Of a stretch of DNA of 64,000 nucleotides, positions 25,684 through 35,432 are shown one piece after another. The translations under genes were made by a program, and so were the position numbers. The notes under the pieces were generated by a model. The model was not told the DNA's origin. It did no database searches and saw only the letters and a program-made list of their open reading frames with translations. Each line of letters opens with the position of its first letter. Within the stretch, counting starts at the first letter, position 1. Origin of the DNA: Ottowia testudinis (GTDB lineage: Bacteria; Pseudomonadota; Gammaproteobacteria; Burkholderiales; Burkholderiaceae_C); NCBI RefSeq assembly GCF_017498525.1, contig NZ_CP071796.1:1922001-1986000 (forward strand), in the 5' to 3' direction.

Positions 25684-26262
25684 TCACGGCACGCCGGTGA
25701 TCGGGCTCGATGCGGCGTTCTCGATGGATGTCTGACGCGGTAGCGCCAGCCGTACCTCGGGCGCTGGCAGTGCCGGCGGCGCGGCCAATGCGACGCGCAC
25801 GCAATCGCGGATGTGCTGCTCGCCCAAGTAGCGCAGCGCGGTATAGCCCAGCAGGCCCGACACCAACTGTCCGGCAATCGGCACATAGCGCGCGGCCTGC
25901 GCCGCCGTCAAACGAACGCCCACCAGTTTTGCAAAGCGCAACACCAGCGCGCGCGTGACCAAACGTCCGGCGATGACCGAGCCGATCATCGCAATGGCCT
26001 TCTGCATGCGCTCTTTTTCGCGCGCATCCAGCTTGGCGATCTGGTGGGGCGCCAGACCGAACTCTTCGTTGATCTTGGGCAGCAGTTGGGTCAGCATGGC
26101 CGCGTCCACCGCCCAGTCGAGAAATGGCAGCGGCACCGCACCGGCGACGCCCGCCACCGCCGCGCGCTTGCGCAACAGCTGGCGGCTGCGTTGCACGGCC
26201 TGCTCCAGCCGCGGATGGCCGCGGGCCAGATCCAGGGCGTCGGGTGGGGCGGCCTTGACCAT
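25684..26262 (-). CDS. Hypothetical membrane-associated protein (DUF697/EcsC-like)
   Basis: 192 residues. VAGAVPLPFLDWAVDAAMLT (about 38-57) and QLLPKINEEFGL resemble the hydrophobic domain of DUF697/EcsC-type proteins. A second hydrophobic region is near 120-150. No catalytic motif is seen. The neighbour at 26293 is also a small membrane protein. Confidence 0.5.
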   Translation of the reverse strand: MVKAAPPDALDLARGHPRLEQAVQRSRQLLRKRAAVAGVAGAVPLPFLDWAVDAAMLTQLLPKINEEFGLAPHQIAKLDAREKERMQKAIAMIGSVIAGRLVTRALVLRFAKLVGVRLTAAQAARYVPIAGQLVSGLLGYTALRYLGEQHIRDCVRVALAAPPALPAPEVRLALPRQTSIENAASSPITGVP

Positions 26263-26292
26263 GACAGCGTCTGCTTGCGGTGAGCGCCGGAT

Positions 26293-26541
26293 TCAGCTCT
26301 TCTTGGTGACCAAGCCGTACAGGAACAGCACGACGATGGCGCCGATGACCGAGGCGATCCAGCCCACCGGCGAGCCAGCGGGGTACAGCCCCAGCATGCC
26401 GCCGCCGTAGCTGGCCAGCAACGCACCGACGATGCCGAGGATGGTGGTCATGATCAGGCCCATGCTCTGGTTGCCGGGCATGATGGCACGCGCGATCAGA
26501 CCCACGATGAAGCCGACGATGATGGTGACGATGAGGCCCAT
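26293..26541 (-). CDS. GlsB/YeaQ/YmgE family membrane protein
   Basis: 82 residues with three glycine-rich helices (IVTIIVGFIVGLIARAIMPG, MTTILGIVGALLASYGGGML, IGAIVVLFLYGLV). It is the transglycosylase-associated / GlsB family of small stress-linked inner-membrane proteins. The molecular role is not established. TCCTT/AAGGAG lies 7 nt upstream. Confidence 0.85.
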   Translation of the reverse strand: MGLIVTIIVGFIVGLIARAIMPGNQSMGLIMTTILGIVGALLASYGGGMLGLYPAGSPVGWIASVIGAIVVLFLYGLVTKKS

Positions 26542-26652
26542 GAAATGCTCCTTCCCAAGGTGTTGTGAACAGCGGGCACTTTAACCGCGGAATCGCGGCG
26601 GGCGCGGCTGTCCGGCGCAACTTGCGGTGTTGACCTACAGGGCCAATTCGGC

Positions 26653-28797
26653 TCAGGCGGGCGCGGCCGCTTGCTCGATGGCTTCGATCTCGCCCGACAG
26701 GCGCAACCACTCGTCCTCCAGCGCGGCCAGCTCGTCGCCCACGGTCTTCAACCGGCGCCCGGCGTCGGCGATGTCGGGGGGCGGCAGCGGCGTGGCCAGG
26801 CGTTGCTCCAGCGCGTCGCGTTCGCCGGTCAGTGTGCGCATGCGCTGATCGGTCTGCTGCAGGGCGCGTCTCAGCGGCTTGATTTTCTCGGCCAATTGCT
26901 GGCGGCGCTGGGCGTCCAGCCGGCGCTGCTCGGCGGGTTTGGCGGCCAGTTGAAGGTCTTTTGGGGCCGTGGCGCTTGCTGGATCAGCGCAAGCAGCTAC
27001 TGAATCAGTAGCGTTTTGGCCCGCTGCTTGTTCGCGCAGGCGTTTGGCCTCGTCCAGCAGGTAGCGCTGGTAGTCGTCCAGATCGCCCTCGAACGGCGCC
27101 ACGCCGCCGCGCCCGACCAGCCAGAATTCGTCGCACACGCTGCGCAGCAGCGCGCGGTCGTGGCTGACCAGCATCAGCGTGCCCTCGAACTCGTTCAGCG
27201 CCACCGCCAGCGCCTCGCGCGTGGCCAGGTCGAGGTGGTTGGTGGGCTCGTCCAGCAGCAGCAGGTTGGGGCGCTGCCACACGATCATGGCCAGCACCAG
27301 CCGCGCTTTCTCACCGCCGCTGAACTGGCCCACGGGCTGCATCACCATCTCGCCCGGGAAGCTGAACGACCCCAGAAAGTTGCGCAACTGCTGCTCGCGC
27401 GCATCGTCGGTGTGGGCGCGGCCGGTTTCGCGCGCCAGCCGCACCATGTGTTCCAGTGGCGTGCTGCCGGGGTGCAACACGTCCAGCTCTTGCTGGGCAA
27501 AATAGCCGATCGCCAGGCCCTTGCCCTCGGTGACCTGCCCGCCCAGCAAAGGCAGGGTGCGCGCGATCGTCTTGACCAGCGTCGATTTACCCTGACCGTT
27601 GGCGCCCAGAATGCCAATGCGCTGGCCGGCCAGCACGGTGCGCGATACGCCGCGCAGGATGATGCGGTCGCCCGGCTGCGGCTCGGGCGGCAGCTCGCCA
27701 CGCGCGGCCAGTTGCGCGTGCAGCGTGGCGGTGGTGGCGTAGTCGCTCAACTCGGGTTTGGCATCAAATGGGACGTTTGCGCTTGCAGAAACTGCGTCAC
27801 CAGCGCCGTCTTTGATAGCGGATTCGGCCCGGTAGCCGAACACTGCGTCCCGAATCGCCAGCATCGGGTTGGGCAGACTGGCGGGCTCCTTGAATTCGAA
27901 CTGGAATTCGGCATCGGCCAGCATGGGCGCGATTTTTTCCATGCGTTCCAGGGCCTTGACGCGGCTTTGCGCCTGCTTGGCCTTGCTCGCCTTGGCTTTG
28001 AAGCGGTCGATGAACTTTTGCAGGTGGGCGATCTTATCTTGCTGCTTGGCGAACGCCGCCTGTTGCAGGCTGAGCTGCTGCGCGCGCAACTCCTCGAAGG
28101 CGCTGTAGTTGCCGCCGTAGCGCGTCAGCCGCTGGTGCTCGATGTGCAGCGTGACGCGCGTCACGGCGTCCAGAAATTCGCGATCGTGGCTGATCACGAT
28201 CAAGGTGCCGGCGTAGCGCTGCAGCCAGCCCTCGAGCCAGACCAGCGCGTCCAGATCAAGGTGGTTGGTCGGCTCGTCCAGCAGCAGCAGGTCGCTCGGC
28301 GCCATCAGTGCGCGCGCCAGTTGCAGCCGCATGCGCCAGCCGCCCGAGAAGCTGTTGACCGGCTTGTGCAGTTCGGCGAGCTTGAAACCCAAACCCAGGA
28401 TCAGCGCCTGCGCGCGCGCCGTGGCGTCGTGCGCGCCGGCGTCGTGCAGGTCGCTGTGCGCCTGGGCCATCGCCATGCCGTCGCCCGATTGCTCCGCTTT
28501 TAAGAGCTGCTCGCGCAGGTCAGACAAGCGCTCGTCGCCAGAAAGCACGAAATCCGTGGCGGCCTGGCTGGTCTCTGGCATGTGCTGCGCCACCTGAGCA
28601 ATGCGCCAGCCGCTGGGCATCGAGAAGTCGCCGCTGTCCTCATGCAGCGTGCCGTTGAACAGCGCGAACAGGGTGGACTTGCCCGCGCCGTTGCGGCCGA
28701 CCAGCGCGACGTTTTCGCCTGGGTGAATGGTGACGCTGGCGCCGTCCAGCAGCACTTTGGCGCCGCGGCGCAGGGTGAGGTTTTGAAGCTGAATCAT
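26653..28797 (-). CDS. ABC-F family ATPase (YheS type)
   Basis: 714 residues with two ABC domains and no membrane part. Walker A: GRNGAGKST (34-42) and GANGQGKST (398-406); signatures SFSGGWRMRLQLA and QFSGGEKARLVLA; Walker B LLLDEPTNHLDL twice. ABC-F proteins act on ribosomes. The C-terminal coiled coil covers about 620-705. The linker between the domains carries about 50 extra residues (325-377) and the pre-coiled-coil region about 25 (593-618). Both coincide with palindromic element copies and keep the frame. Confidence 0.9.
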   Translation of the reverse strand: MIQLQNLTLRRGAKVLLDGASVTIHPGENVALVGRNGAGKSTLFALFNGTLHEDSGDFSMPSGWRIAQVAQHMPETSQAATDFVLSGDERLSDLREQLLKAEQSGDGMAMAQAHSDLHDAGAHDATARAQALILGLGFKLAELHKPVNSFSGGWRMRLQLARALMAPSDLLLLDEPTNHLDLDALVWLEGWLQRYAGTLIVISHDREFLDAVTRVTLHIEHQRLTRYGGNYSAFEELRAQQLSLQQAAFAKQQDKIAHLQKFIDRFKAKASKAKQAQSRVKALERMEKIAPMLADAEFQFEFKEPASLPNPMLAIRDAVFGYRAESAIKDGAGDAVSASANVPFDAKPELSDYATTATLHAQLAARGELPPEPQPGDRIILRGVSRTVLAGQRIGILGANGQGKSTLVKTIARTLPLLGGQVTEGKGLAIGYFAQQELDVLHPGSTPLEHMVRLARETGRAHTDDAREQQLRNFLGSFSFPGEMVMQPVGQFSGGEKARLVLAMIVWQRPNLLLLDEPTNHLDLATREALAVALNEFEGTLMLVSHDRALLRSVCDEFWLVGRGGVAPFEGDLDDYQRYLLDEAKRLREQAAGQNATDSVAACADPASATAPKDLQLAAKPAEQRRLDAQRRQQLAEKIKPLRRALQQTDQRMRTLTGERDALEQRLATPLPPPDIADAGRRLKTVGDELAALEDEWLRLSGEIEAIEQAAAPA
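26957..27020 (-). repeat. In-frame palindromic element in the ABC-F gene, C-terminal copy
   Basis: Contains GCGCTTGCTGGATCAGCGC and AAGCAGCTACTGAATCAGTA. It encodes ATDSVAACADPASATAPKD within the linker ahead of the coiled coil. Confidence 0.8.
27762..27822 (-). repeat. In-frame palindromic element in the ABC-F gene, middle copy (diverged)
   Basis: TTTGCGCTTGCAGAAACTG with ACCAGCGCCGTCTTTGATAG. It lies in the codons between the two ABC domains (residues about 326-345). Confidence 0.6.
28496..28532 (-). repeat. Possible third element-like segment in the ABC-F gene
   Basis: GAGCTGCTCGCGCAGGTCAG and ACAAGCGCTC match the element core but also encode an ordinary-looking helix (SDLREQLLKAE). It may be coincidence. 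Confidence 0.35.
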
Positions 28798-28842
28798 GAA
28801 GAACCGGAGTATGTCAGTGCGGCGTGGCGTGGGCGCGCGAGC

Positions 28843-29283
28843 TCAATGCCGGCGCCGTGCGCGGGTGGATGCGATGCCCCACAGAATGAACGCCATCAGC
28901 CCGGTGCTGTAAGCGGCCACCGCCGAGCGGCCTGAAAACCGCGGCATCGAGAGCGCCCGAAGCACCGTGGTCGCCAGCGTGCGATCGGCGGGCCCAACCC
29001 ATGGCACTCGAATTTGAGGCCAAAAATGAACCGCCAACCCCATCAACATGCTGATCAGCAAGGCACCGGTCGCGAACCGCTGGACCCGCAGGGCGGTATC
29101 ACGGCCCCGGTTCAAGACCAAAACGGCGGCCGCTGCCAGCAGTGGCCAGCCAAGCCAGAGCAGGCGGCGCCAAAACTCGATGCCCGGTTGGTAGTTGTCA
29201 TGCAACGACGCCGTGCAGGCAGTGAAATACAGCAAGCCGGCAAAGACCGACCATGCGGCGGCGAAGCCGGCGCGCCGAATCAT
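28843..29283 (-). CDS. Hypothetical four-helix membrane protein
   Basis: 146 residues. Hydrophobic segments near 5-25, 41-60, 68-88 and 117-137 suggest four membrane helices. No family is recognised. Its ATG overlaps the prmB stop (ATGA), so the two are probably translated together, but no functional link is evident. Confidence 0.6.
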   Translation of the reverse strand: MIRRAGFAAAWSVFAGLLYFTACTASLHDNYQPGIEFWRRLLWLGWPLLAAAAVLVLNRGRDTALRVQRFATGALLISMLMGLAVHFWPQIRVPWVGPADRTLATTVLRALSMPRFSGRSAVAAYSTGLMAFILWGIASTRARRRH

Positions 29284-30167
29284 GCCTGCGCGGGCCAGCG
29301 CGATGTGAGGTCTTGATGCGTCAGCAGCAGCACCTGATCGCCACCCGCGCTTGTGTCGAGCCAGACTGGATTGAGCTGGGGGAAGGCGGCCTCGAAATGC
29401 GCGCGCTCGTGGCCGATCTCCAGCACCAGCACGCCATGCGCGCTCATGCGGGCAGGTGCGTCGCGCAGCAGCGCGCGGATGAAATCCATGCCGTCGGCGC
29501 CGCCGGCCAGCGCCAACGCGGGTTCGGCGCGGAATTCAGCGGGCAGGGCGGCCATGCTGGCGCTGTTGACATAGGGCGGGTTGCAGAGGATCAGATCGTA
29601 GGGGCCGACACATTGGGCCAGGCCGTCGCTTTCAATCAGGGTGATGCGGTCTTGCAAGCCGTGGCGATCGACATTGATGCGCGCCACGGCCAATGCATCG
29701 GCGCTGATGTCGGCGGCGGTGACCCGCACTTCGGGCCACGCCAGAGCCGCCAGCACGGCCAGGCTGCCGTTGCCGGTGCACAAGTCCAGCATGCAGCGGG
29801 TCTGATCGGACAGCCACGGGTCGACGCTGCCATCCGCCAGCGCTTCGGCGATCAGGCTGCGCGGGACGATGCTGCGTTCATCGACGTAGAACGGCACGCC
29901 TTGCAGCCAAGCCTCGTGTGTGAGGTAGGCCAGCGGTTGGCGGGTGTCGATGCGTGCTCTTAAAAGAGAAGCTGCTCGCGCTTGACTGCCGGGCGCCAAA
30001 GGCTGATTCGACGCATATTCTTCAACATCGGTGTCAAGCGGCAGACCGAGCGCATGCAGCACCAGCCAGGCGGCTTCGTCCCGCGCGTTGGTGGTGCCGT
30101 GGCCAAAGCTGACGCCGGCGTCCAGCAACTCGCGTTCGGCGCTGGCGATCAGGTCGGCAAGGGTCAT
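29280..30167 (-). CDS. prmB: Ribosomal protein L3 glutamine methyltransferase
   Basis: 295 residues. The SAM-binding LDLCTGNGSLAVLAAL and catalytic NPPY (CNPPYVNSASM) mark the PrmB/PrmC N5-glutamine methyltransferases; the ASMAALPAEFRAEPALALAG stretch fits PrmB rather than PrmC. It methylates a glutamine of ribosomal protein L3. The N-terminal helical domain holds an in-frame palindromic element (residues 57-71). It follows dapE by 7 bp on the same strand. Confidence 0.88.
   Translation of the reverse strand: MTLADLIASAERELLDAGVSFGHGTTNARDEAAWLVLHALGLPLDTDVEEYASNQPLAPGSQARAASLLRARIDTRQPLAYLTHEAWLQGVPFYVDERSIVPRSLIAEALADGSVDPWLSDQTRCMLDLCTGNGSLAVLAALAWPEVRVTAADISADALAVARINVDRHGLQDRITLIESDGLAQCVGPYDLILCNPPYVNSASMAALPAEFRAEPALALAGGADGMDFIRALLRDAPARMSAHGVLVLEIGHERAHFEAAFPQLNPVWLDTSAGGDQVLLLTHQDLTSRWPAQA
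29957..30006 (-). repeat. In-frame palindromic element in prmB
   Basis: GAAGCTGCTCGCGCTTGACT and GCCGGGCGCCAAAGGCTG. It encodes residues about 55-71 (NQPLAPGSQARAASLL) in the N-terminal domain. Confidence 0.8.
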
Positions 30168-30174
30168 CTCGTCA

Positions 30175-31341
30175 TCAAGCGCCGGCCAGGTTCTCTAGCA
30201 GGCGCCGGTAGATGCTGGTCAGCGGCTCGATATCCGCCAAGGCGATGTGTTCGTCGATCTTGTGGATGCTGGCGTTGGGCGGCCCCAGTTCGATGACCTG
30301 TGGGCAGATCTGCGCGATGAAGCGGCCGTCGCTGGTGCCGCCGGTGGTGGAGAGTTCGGGCGTCAGCCCGCTCTCAGCGCGGATGGCGGCCTGCACGGCG
30401 GTGACCAGGTCGCCGGGCGGGGTGAGAAAGGGCAGGCCGCCCAGCGTCCACGCAAGGTGGTAGTCCAAATTCCACTCTTTCAGGGTTCGCTCAAGCCGGT
30501 GCTGCAACTGCTCTGGTGTCGATTCGGTGGAAAAACGAAAGTTGAAATCGACGACGACTTCACCCGGAATGATGTTGCTGGCGCCCGTGCCGCCGTGAAT
30601 GTTACTAACCTGCCAGCTGGTAGGTGGGAAAAAGGCGTTGCCCGCGTCCCATTGCGTCGCTGCCAAGATCGCCAGTGCTGGAGCCAACTCGTGAATGGGG
30701 TTCTTCGCCAGGTGCGGGTAGGCGATGTGGCCTTGGATGCCCTTGACCGTGAGCTTGCCGGACAGTGTGCCGCGTCGTCCGTTCTTGATCATGTCGCCGG
30801 TGCGCTCGACGGCCGTGGGCTCGCCGACGATGCACCAGTCGAGCCGCTCGCCGCGCGCCTTCAAGGCATTGCACACCACCACGGTGCCATCGGTCGCCGG
30901 GCCTTCCTCGTCGCTGGTGAGCAAAAAGGCGATGTTCAGCGGCGCATCGGCACGCGCGGCCAGAAACTCCTCGACCGCCACGACGAACGCGGCAATCGAC
31001 GTCTTCATGTCGCTGGCGCCGCGGCCGTACAGCCGGCCATCGCGCTCAGTGGGGGTAAACGGGTCGCTCGTCCACTGATCCAGCGGGCCAGTGGGGACGA
31101 CGTCGGTATGGCCGGCAAATACTATTGTTTTGATAGCTGCTTGCGCTTGACCAGCAAGCGCTGAAGGCCTTTTTGACCACAAATTACGCACGCGGAAATG
31201 GTCTGGCCCACTGTCGATGATTTCGTTGACAAAGCCCAGCGGCGCCAGCCGCGCGGCGATCAGGTCGATGCAGCCGGCGTCTTGCGGCGTGACCGAGGGG
31301 CGGGCGATGAGTTGTTCGGCAAGCAGGCGAGTGGCGGACAT
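30175..31341 (-). CDS. dapE: Succinyl-diaminopimelate desuccinylase
   Basis: 388 residues, M20 family. [12 protein letters not shown] (His, Asp), [11 protein letters not shown] (Asp), [10 protein letters not shown] (Glu pair) and the HKIDEH end fit DapE, which uses two Zn ions to release succinate and LL-diaminopimelate in lysine/peptidoglycan synthesis. The start ATG at 31341 gives the conserved [19 protein letters not shown]. An in-frame element (residues 55-73) interrupts the strand just before FAGHTD. dapD and dapC lie nearby with pilU between. Confidence 0.92.
   Translation of the reverse strand: MSATRLLAEQLIARPSVTPQDAGCIDLIAARLAPLGFVNEIIDSGPDHFRVRNLWSKRPSALAGQAQAAIKTIVFAGHTDVVPTGPLDQWTSDPFTPTERDGRLYGRGASDMKTSIAAFVVAVEEFLAARADAPLNIAFLLTSDEEGPATDGTVVVCNALKARGERLDWCIVGEPTAVERTGDMIKNGRRGTLSGKLTVKGIQGHIAYPHLAKNPIHELAPALAILAATQWDAGNAFFPPTSWQVSNIHGGTGASNIIPGEVVVDFNFRFSTESTPEQLQHRLERTLKEWNLDYHLAWTLGGLPFLTPPGDLVTAVQAAIRAESGLTPELSTTGGTSDGRFIAQICPQVIELGPPNASIHKIDEHIALADIEPLTSIYRRLLENLAGA
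31121..31178 (-). repeat. In-frame palindromic element in dapE
   Basis: TGATAGCTGCTTGCGCTTG and CAGCAAGCGCTGAAGGCC. It encodes [16 protein letters not shown] just upstream of the zinc-binding FAGHTD. Confidence 0.85.
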
Positions 31342-31415
31342 GGTGGCCTCGGCGTTGGGTGGGGGAGTTGGGGCAGGGCCGCAGGGCATTCGCGCTGAAC
31401 GCCGCACCGGCGCCG

Positions 31416-32690
31416 TTAGCCGCCGCCCAGGCGCGAGTCGGAATAGCCACCCATCTTGGAATCCTGGAAGCCCGAATTGCCAAAGCCTGTCTTGCCGAAT
31501 CCCGTGGTGCCGTAGCCGCTGGGGCGCACATCGAGCGTGATGTCGGTGAAGGAAGGTTCGTCGCTTGGGCGCTCTTCTTCCTGCGGCTTGTTGGCCGAGA
31601 AGCGCGCGGTGTCGTTCTGCAGGCGCCACATCAGGTTGGTGGGCGAATCGGCGTTGGCCAGGCCTTCCTTGCGGTCGATCCGGCCTTCGACGATCAGGCG
31701 CGCCAGGTCTTGCTCGAAGGTTTGCGAGCCTTCGGCCATGGCGTTGTCCATGGCTTCCTTGACGCCCGAGAAATCGCTTTTCTCGATCAGGTCCTGGATC
31801 AGCTTGGTGTTGAGCATGACCTCGACCGCCGGCGTGCGGCCGCCATCGACGGTGCGGATCAGACGCTGCGACACCACCGACTTGAGCGCCGCCGACAGAT
31901 CGCCCAGCAGCGTGGGCCGCACCTCGACCGGGTAGAACGACAGCACGCGGTTGAGCGCCTGGTAGCTGTTGTTGGCGTGCAGCGTGGCCAGGCACAGGTG
32001 GCCCGATTGCGCGTAGGCGATGGCGGCGCTCATGGTGTCGCGGTCGCGGATCTCGCCGATCAGGATCACGTCGGGTGCCTGGCGCAGGGCGTTTTTCAGC
32101 CCCATTTGGAGCGTCGCGGTGTCGCTGCCGACCTCGCGCTGGTTGACCAGCGACTGCCGGTTGGTGAAGATGAATTCGATCGGGTCCTCGATTGTCAGGA
32201 TGTGGCCCGGCGCGTTTTTGTTGCGGTGGTCCAGCATCGACGCCAGCGTGGTCGATTTGCCCGCGCCGGTGGCGCCCACCATCAGGATCAGCCCGCGCTT
32301 TTCCATCACCAGGTGCTTGAGGATGGACGGCAGGTTCAGCGATTCGAGGTTGGGAATTTCCGGGCTGATGAAGCGGATCACCGCCGCGTAGGTGCCGCGC
32401 TGGCGCATGGCCGAGAGGCGGAAGTTGCCGACGCCGTACATGGGGATGGCCATGTTCAGCTCGCCCGTCTCCTTCAGCTCCTCGATGCGGTTGGGCGGCA
32501 CCACGTCCATCAGCAGGTTCAGCACCGCCTCGGGCGGCAGCACCTGGCTGTTGATGGCCACGCACTGGCCATTGATCTTGATGGTGGCCGGCGCGTGCGC
32601 CGACAGATACACATCCGACGCCTTTCGCTCGGCCATCAGGTGCAGGATGCGCTCCATCATGTTGGTGGGTGCAGGGACGGAGGTGGCCAT
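31416..32690 (-). CDS. pilU: Type IV pilus retraction ATPase (PilU type)
   Basis: 424 residues. Walker [11 protein letters not shown], the Asp and His boxes ([19 protein letters not shown]) and the C-terminal [11 protein letters not shown], a PilU-type tail rather than PilT. PilU assists PilT in retracting type IV pili at the inner membrane. The C-terminus continues in a short Gly/Phe repeat ([12 protein letters not shown]), which is unusual. Usually pilT lies next to pilU; here dapE and dapD are the neighbours. Confidence 0.85.
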   Translation of the reverse strand: MATSVPAPTNMMERILHLMAERKASDVYLSAHAPATIKINGQCVAINSQVLPPEAVLNLLMDVVPPNRIEELKETGELNMAIPMYGVGNFRLSAMRQRGTYAAVIRFISPEIPNLESLNLPSILKHLVMEKRGLILMVGATGAGKSTTLASMLDHRNKNAPGHILTIEDPIEFIFTNRQSLVNQREVGSDTATLQMGLKNALRQAPDVILIGEIRDRDTMSAAIAYAQSGHLCLATLHANNSYQALNRVLSFYPVEVRPTLLGDLSAALKSVVSQRLIRTVDGGRTPAVEVMLNTKLIQDLIEKSDFSGVKEAMDNAMAEGSQTFEQDLARLIVEGRIDRKEGLANADSPTNLMWRLQNDTARFSANKPQEEERPSDEPSFTDITLDVRPSGYGTTGFGKTGFGNSGFQDSKMGGYSDSRLGGG

Positions 32691-32703
32691 GGTGGTGCGT
32701 GGG

Positions 32704-32755
32704 TGCTATAAAAATAGTATCTGCTCGCGCAGGTCGGGCGCCGGCTGAGTGGCGA
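32704..32755 (-). repeat. Palindromic element between dapD and pilU
   Basis: CTATAAAAATAGTATCTGC followed by TCGCGCAGGTCGGGCGCC. It lies in the gap between the two genes. Confidence 0.6.
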
Positions 32756-32773
32756 TATTGCTTTCAGCGGGTG

Positions 32774-33607
32774 TCAGGGCCGCAACAGGTCGTTGATGCT
32801 GGTCTTGGAGCGCGTCTGGGCGTCCACCCGCTTGACGATGATGGCCGCGTAGGTGTTGTAGGCCACACCGGCGGCGGTGGTCTTGGGCAGGCCACCGCTG
32901 ATCACCACGCTGCCGCTGGGCACGCGGCCGTAGCTGATCTCGCCGGTGTCGCGGTTGAAGATCGGCGTGCTTTGGCCGATGTACACGCCCATGCCGAGCA
33001 CGGAGTTCTCTTCAACCACCACGCCCTCGACCACCTCGGAGCGGGCGCCGATGAAGCAGTTGTCCTCGATGATGGTGGGGCCGGCCTGCAGCGGCTCCAG
33101 CACGCCGCCGATGCCCACGCCGCCCGACAGGTGCACGTGCTTGCCGATCTGCGCGCAGCTGCCCACGGTGGCCCAGGTGTCGACCATGGTGCCTTCATCC
33201 ACGTAGGCGCCGATGTTGACGTAAGACGGCATCAGCACCGCGCCCTTGCCGATGAAGCTGCCGCGCCGCGCCACCGCCGGCGGCACCACGCGCACGCCGG
33301 CCTCGCGCAGGGCGGCTTCATCCAGGTTAGCGAACTTGGTCGGCACCTTGTCGAAGAAGCCCAGATCGCCAGCGCGCATGATGCCGTTGTCCTTCAGGCG
33401 GAAAGACAACAGCACCGCCTTCTTCACCCACTGGTTGACGTGCCACTGGCCGACCGATTCGCGCACCGCCACGCGCAGGCGGCCGGCGTTCAGGTCGCTG
33501 ATGACGTGCTCGACCGCATCGGCCACTTGCTTGGGCGCCTGGGTGGCAGAGAGTTTGGCGCGGTCTTCCCACGCAGCGTCGATGATCTGCTGCAGCTGTT
33601 GGGTCAT
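32774..33607 (-). CDS. dapD: Tetrahydrodipicolinate N-succinyltransferase
   Basis: 277 residues from the ATG at 33607 ([19 protein letters not shown]). The middle and C-terminal parts are a left-handed beta helix of hexapeptide repeats ([40 protein letters not shown]). It succinylates tetrahydrodipicolinate with succinyl-CoA. It lies 8 bp after dapC. Confidence 0.95.
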   Translation of the reverse strand: MTQQLQQIIDAAWEDRAKLSATQAPKQVADAVEHVISDLNAGRLRVAVRESVGQWHVNQWVKKAVLLSFRLKDNGIMRAGDLGFFDKVPTKFANLDEAALREAGVRVVPPAVARRGSFIGKGAVLMPSYVNIGAYVDEGTMVDTWATVGSCAQIGKHVHLSGGVGIGGVLEPLQAGPTIIEDNCFIGARSEVVEGVVVEENSVLGMGVYIGQSTPIFNRDTGEISYGRVPSGSVVISGGLPKTTAAGVAYNTYAAIIVKRVDAQTRSKTSINDLLRP

Positions 33608-33615
33608 GGTGGTTT

Positions 33616-34821
33616 TCAGGATTTGGATTGGATGAACTGGGCCATGCGCTCGGCCGCTTCGACGCATTCGGCGGTTTCGGCCACCAGGGCCATGCGCACG
33701 CGGCCCTGGCCAGGGTTGCTGCCGTTCGACATGCGTGCCAGATAACTGCCGGGCAAAACCGTCACATTGTATTGAGCGAGCAGCTCGCGCGCGAAGCCAG
33801 TGTCGGAACTATTCCACGACGCCGGCACACCAGCCCACAGATAGAAAGCGGCGTCGGGCAGTGCCACATCCATCACGCGCGCCAGGATCGGTGTGACGGC
33901 GGCGAACTTCTCGCGGTATTGGCGGCGGTTGTCCTCCACGTGCGCCTCGTCGCCCCAGGCGGCGATGCTGGCCGTCTGCACCACCGGGCTCATGGCGCTG
34001 CCGTGGTAGGTGCGGTAGAGCAGCAGCGCTTTCATGATCGCCGCATCGCCCGCCACGAAACCAGAGCGCATGCCCGGCACATTGCTGCGCTTGGACAGGC
34101 TGGTGAGCATCACCAGGTTCTTGAAATCCGCTCGACCCAGCCGGGCCGCCGCTTCCAGCCCGCCCAGCGGGGGTTCATCGCGGAAGTAGATCTCGCTGTA
34201 ACACTCGTCCGATGCGATGACAAAGCCGTGCCGGTCGCTCAGCTCGAACAGCAGCTTCCATTCATCCAGCGGCATCACGGCGCCGGTCGGGTTGCCGGGC
34301 GAGCAGACGTAAACCAGCTGCGTGCGCGCCCATACCTCGCCCGGCACCTGATCCCAGCGCGGCGCGAAGTTGCGCGCCGGGTCGCTCGCCACGTAAAAGG
34401 TTGCAGCCCCCGCCAGCAGCGCCGCGCCCTCGTAAATTTGATAGAAGGGGTTGGGGCAGACCACGGTGGCCCCGGGTTGGGCCGGGTCAACCACCGCCTG
34501 CGCCAGCGCGAACAGCGCCTCGCGCGAACCGAGCACCGGCAGCACCTGGCTGGCCGGATCCACCGTGACGCCATAGCGGCGGCGGAGCCAGCCCGCGCAA
34601 GCCTCGCGCAGCGCGGGCGAGCCAGCCGTCGGCGGGTAGCCCGACAAACCCGTCGCCAAATCACCCGCCAACGCCTCCTGAATGAACCGTGGCGTGGCGT
34701 GCTTGGGCTCGCCAATCCCCAGGCTGATGGGGCGGTAGGCTGGATTGGGCGTCACGCCCTCGAACAACTTGCGCAGCCGTTCGAACGGGTAGGGCTGCAG
34801 GCGGCTAAGCAGAGGGTTCAT
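33616..34821 (-). CDS. dapC: Succinyldiaminopimelate transaminase
   Basis: 401 residues, class I/II aminotransferase. [27 protein letters not shown] and [15 protein letters not shown]; the Lys of SLSKRSN is the PLP lysine. Adjacent dapD supports the N-succinyl-2-amino-6-ketopimelate aminotransferase assignment rather than another aminotransferase of this class. Confidence 0.88.
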   Translation of the reverse strand: MNPLLSRLQPYPFERLRKLFEGVTPNPAYRPISLGIGEPKHATPRFIQEALAGDLATGLSGYPPTAGSPALREACAGWLRRRYGVTVDPASQVLPVLGSREALFALAQAVVDPAQPGATVVCPNPFYQIYEGAALLAGAATFYVASDPARNFAPRWDQVPGEVWARTQLVYVCSPGNPTGAVMPLDEWKLLFELSDRHGFVIASDECYSEIYFRDEPPLGGLEAAARLGRADFKNLVMLTSLSKRSNVPGMRSGFVAGDAAIMKALLLYRTYHGSAMSPVVQTASIAAWGDEAHVEDNRRQYREKFAAVTPILARVMDVALPDAAFYLWAGVPASWNSSDTGFARELLAQYNVTVLPGSYLARMSNGSNPGQGRVRMALVAETAECVEAAERMAQFIQSKS

Positions 34822-34946
34822 GGCGGCCGATTATCCGTGGCGCGCGGGCCGGCGCGGCGTTTTTATCGGCGCGGCCAGCACGCGGCGCAGTGTGAGGCCA
34901 GGGGGGCTGACGCCGCAGTGCGCGCGCTTTGCACGCAGCCGAATTT

Positions 34947-35003
34947 GCTCTATTTTGCATAGCTGCCCGCGCTTGATAGACAAGCGCCAGGGCCTTTTTT
35001 GAG
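34947..35003 (+). repeat. Palindromic element upstream of the metallothionein-like gene
   Basis: ATAGCTGCCCGCGCTTGATA and GACAAGCGCCAGGGCCTTTT, close to the consensus. The 292-bp gap 34822-35113 holds this element and nothing else recognised. Confidence 0.85.
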
Positions 35004-35113
35004 CAGTGGTCTCGTTATCAGGAGCGCACCCGCGATGGCGCCGTCGTCCTACCTGGCCATGGCGCGGCCGGTTTTATGGTGACCCTTTCACCACACCCTT
35101 GAGGAAACTCGCC

Positions 35114-35353
35114 ATGAGCCAACCCTGTTCCACCTGCGGCAACGTGTACGACAAGGCCTTCACCGTAAGCGCCAACGGCCAGAACTACACCTTCGACAGC
35201 ATCGAATGCGCGGCGCAAAAGCTGGCACCCGCCTGCGAGCACTGCAAGGTGCGCATCCTTGGCCACGGTCTGGAGGCGGGCGACGGCCGCTTCTTCTGCT
35301 GCGACCATTGCGCCGGGAAGGCGGGCGTGCAGGGTTTGCGCGATCGCGTTTGA
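35114..35353 (+). CDS. Metallothionein-like small Cys-rich protein
   Basis: 79 residues with 8 Cys (5, 8, 32, 41, 44, 62, 63, 66) and His at 43, 51 and 65. The CEHCKVRILGHG segment resembles prokaryotic metallothioneins, and PCSTCGN looks like half of a zinc ribbon. Probably binds Zn or a similar metal. Start ATG at 35114 follows GAGGAAA. It stands alone. Confidence 0.65.
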   Translation: MSQPCSTCGNVYDKAFTVSANGQNYTFDSIECAAQKLAPACEHCKVRILGHGLEAGDGRFFCCDHCAGKAGVQGLRDRV

Positions 35354-35432
35354 CGGCGGTTCGCCAGCTGGCCCGGAGCGGTCTATTTTTTGTAGCGCCG
35401 CGCGCAGGGCGCGCGCCGCCCGGGGCCTTAAA

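Noticed and set aside
28496-28532. Third certain element insertion in the ABC-F gene
   Set aside because: It resembles the core but encodes a normal helix found at this place in related proteins, so it was kept only at low confidence.
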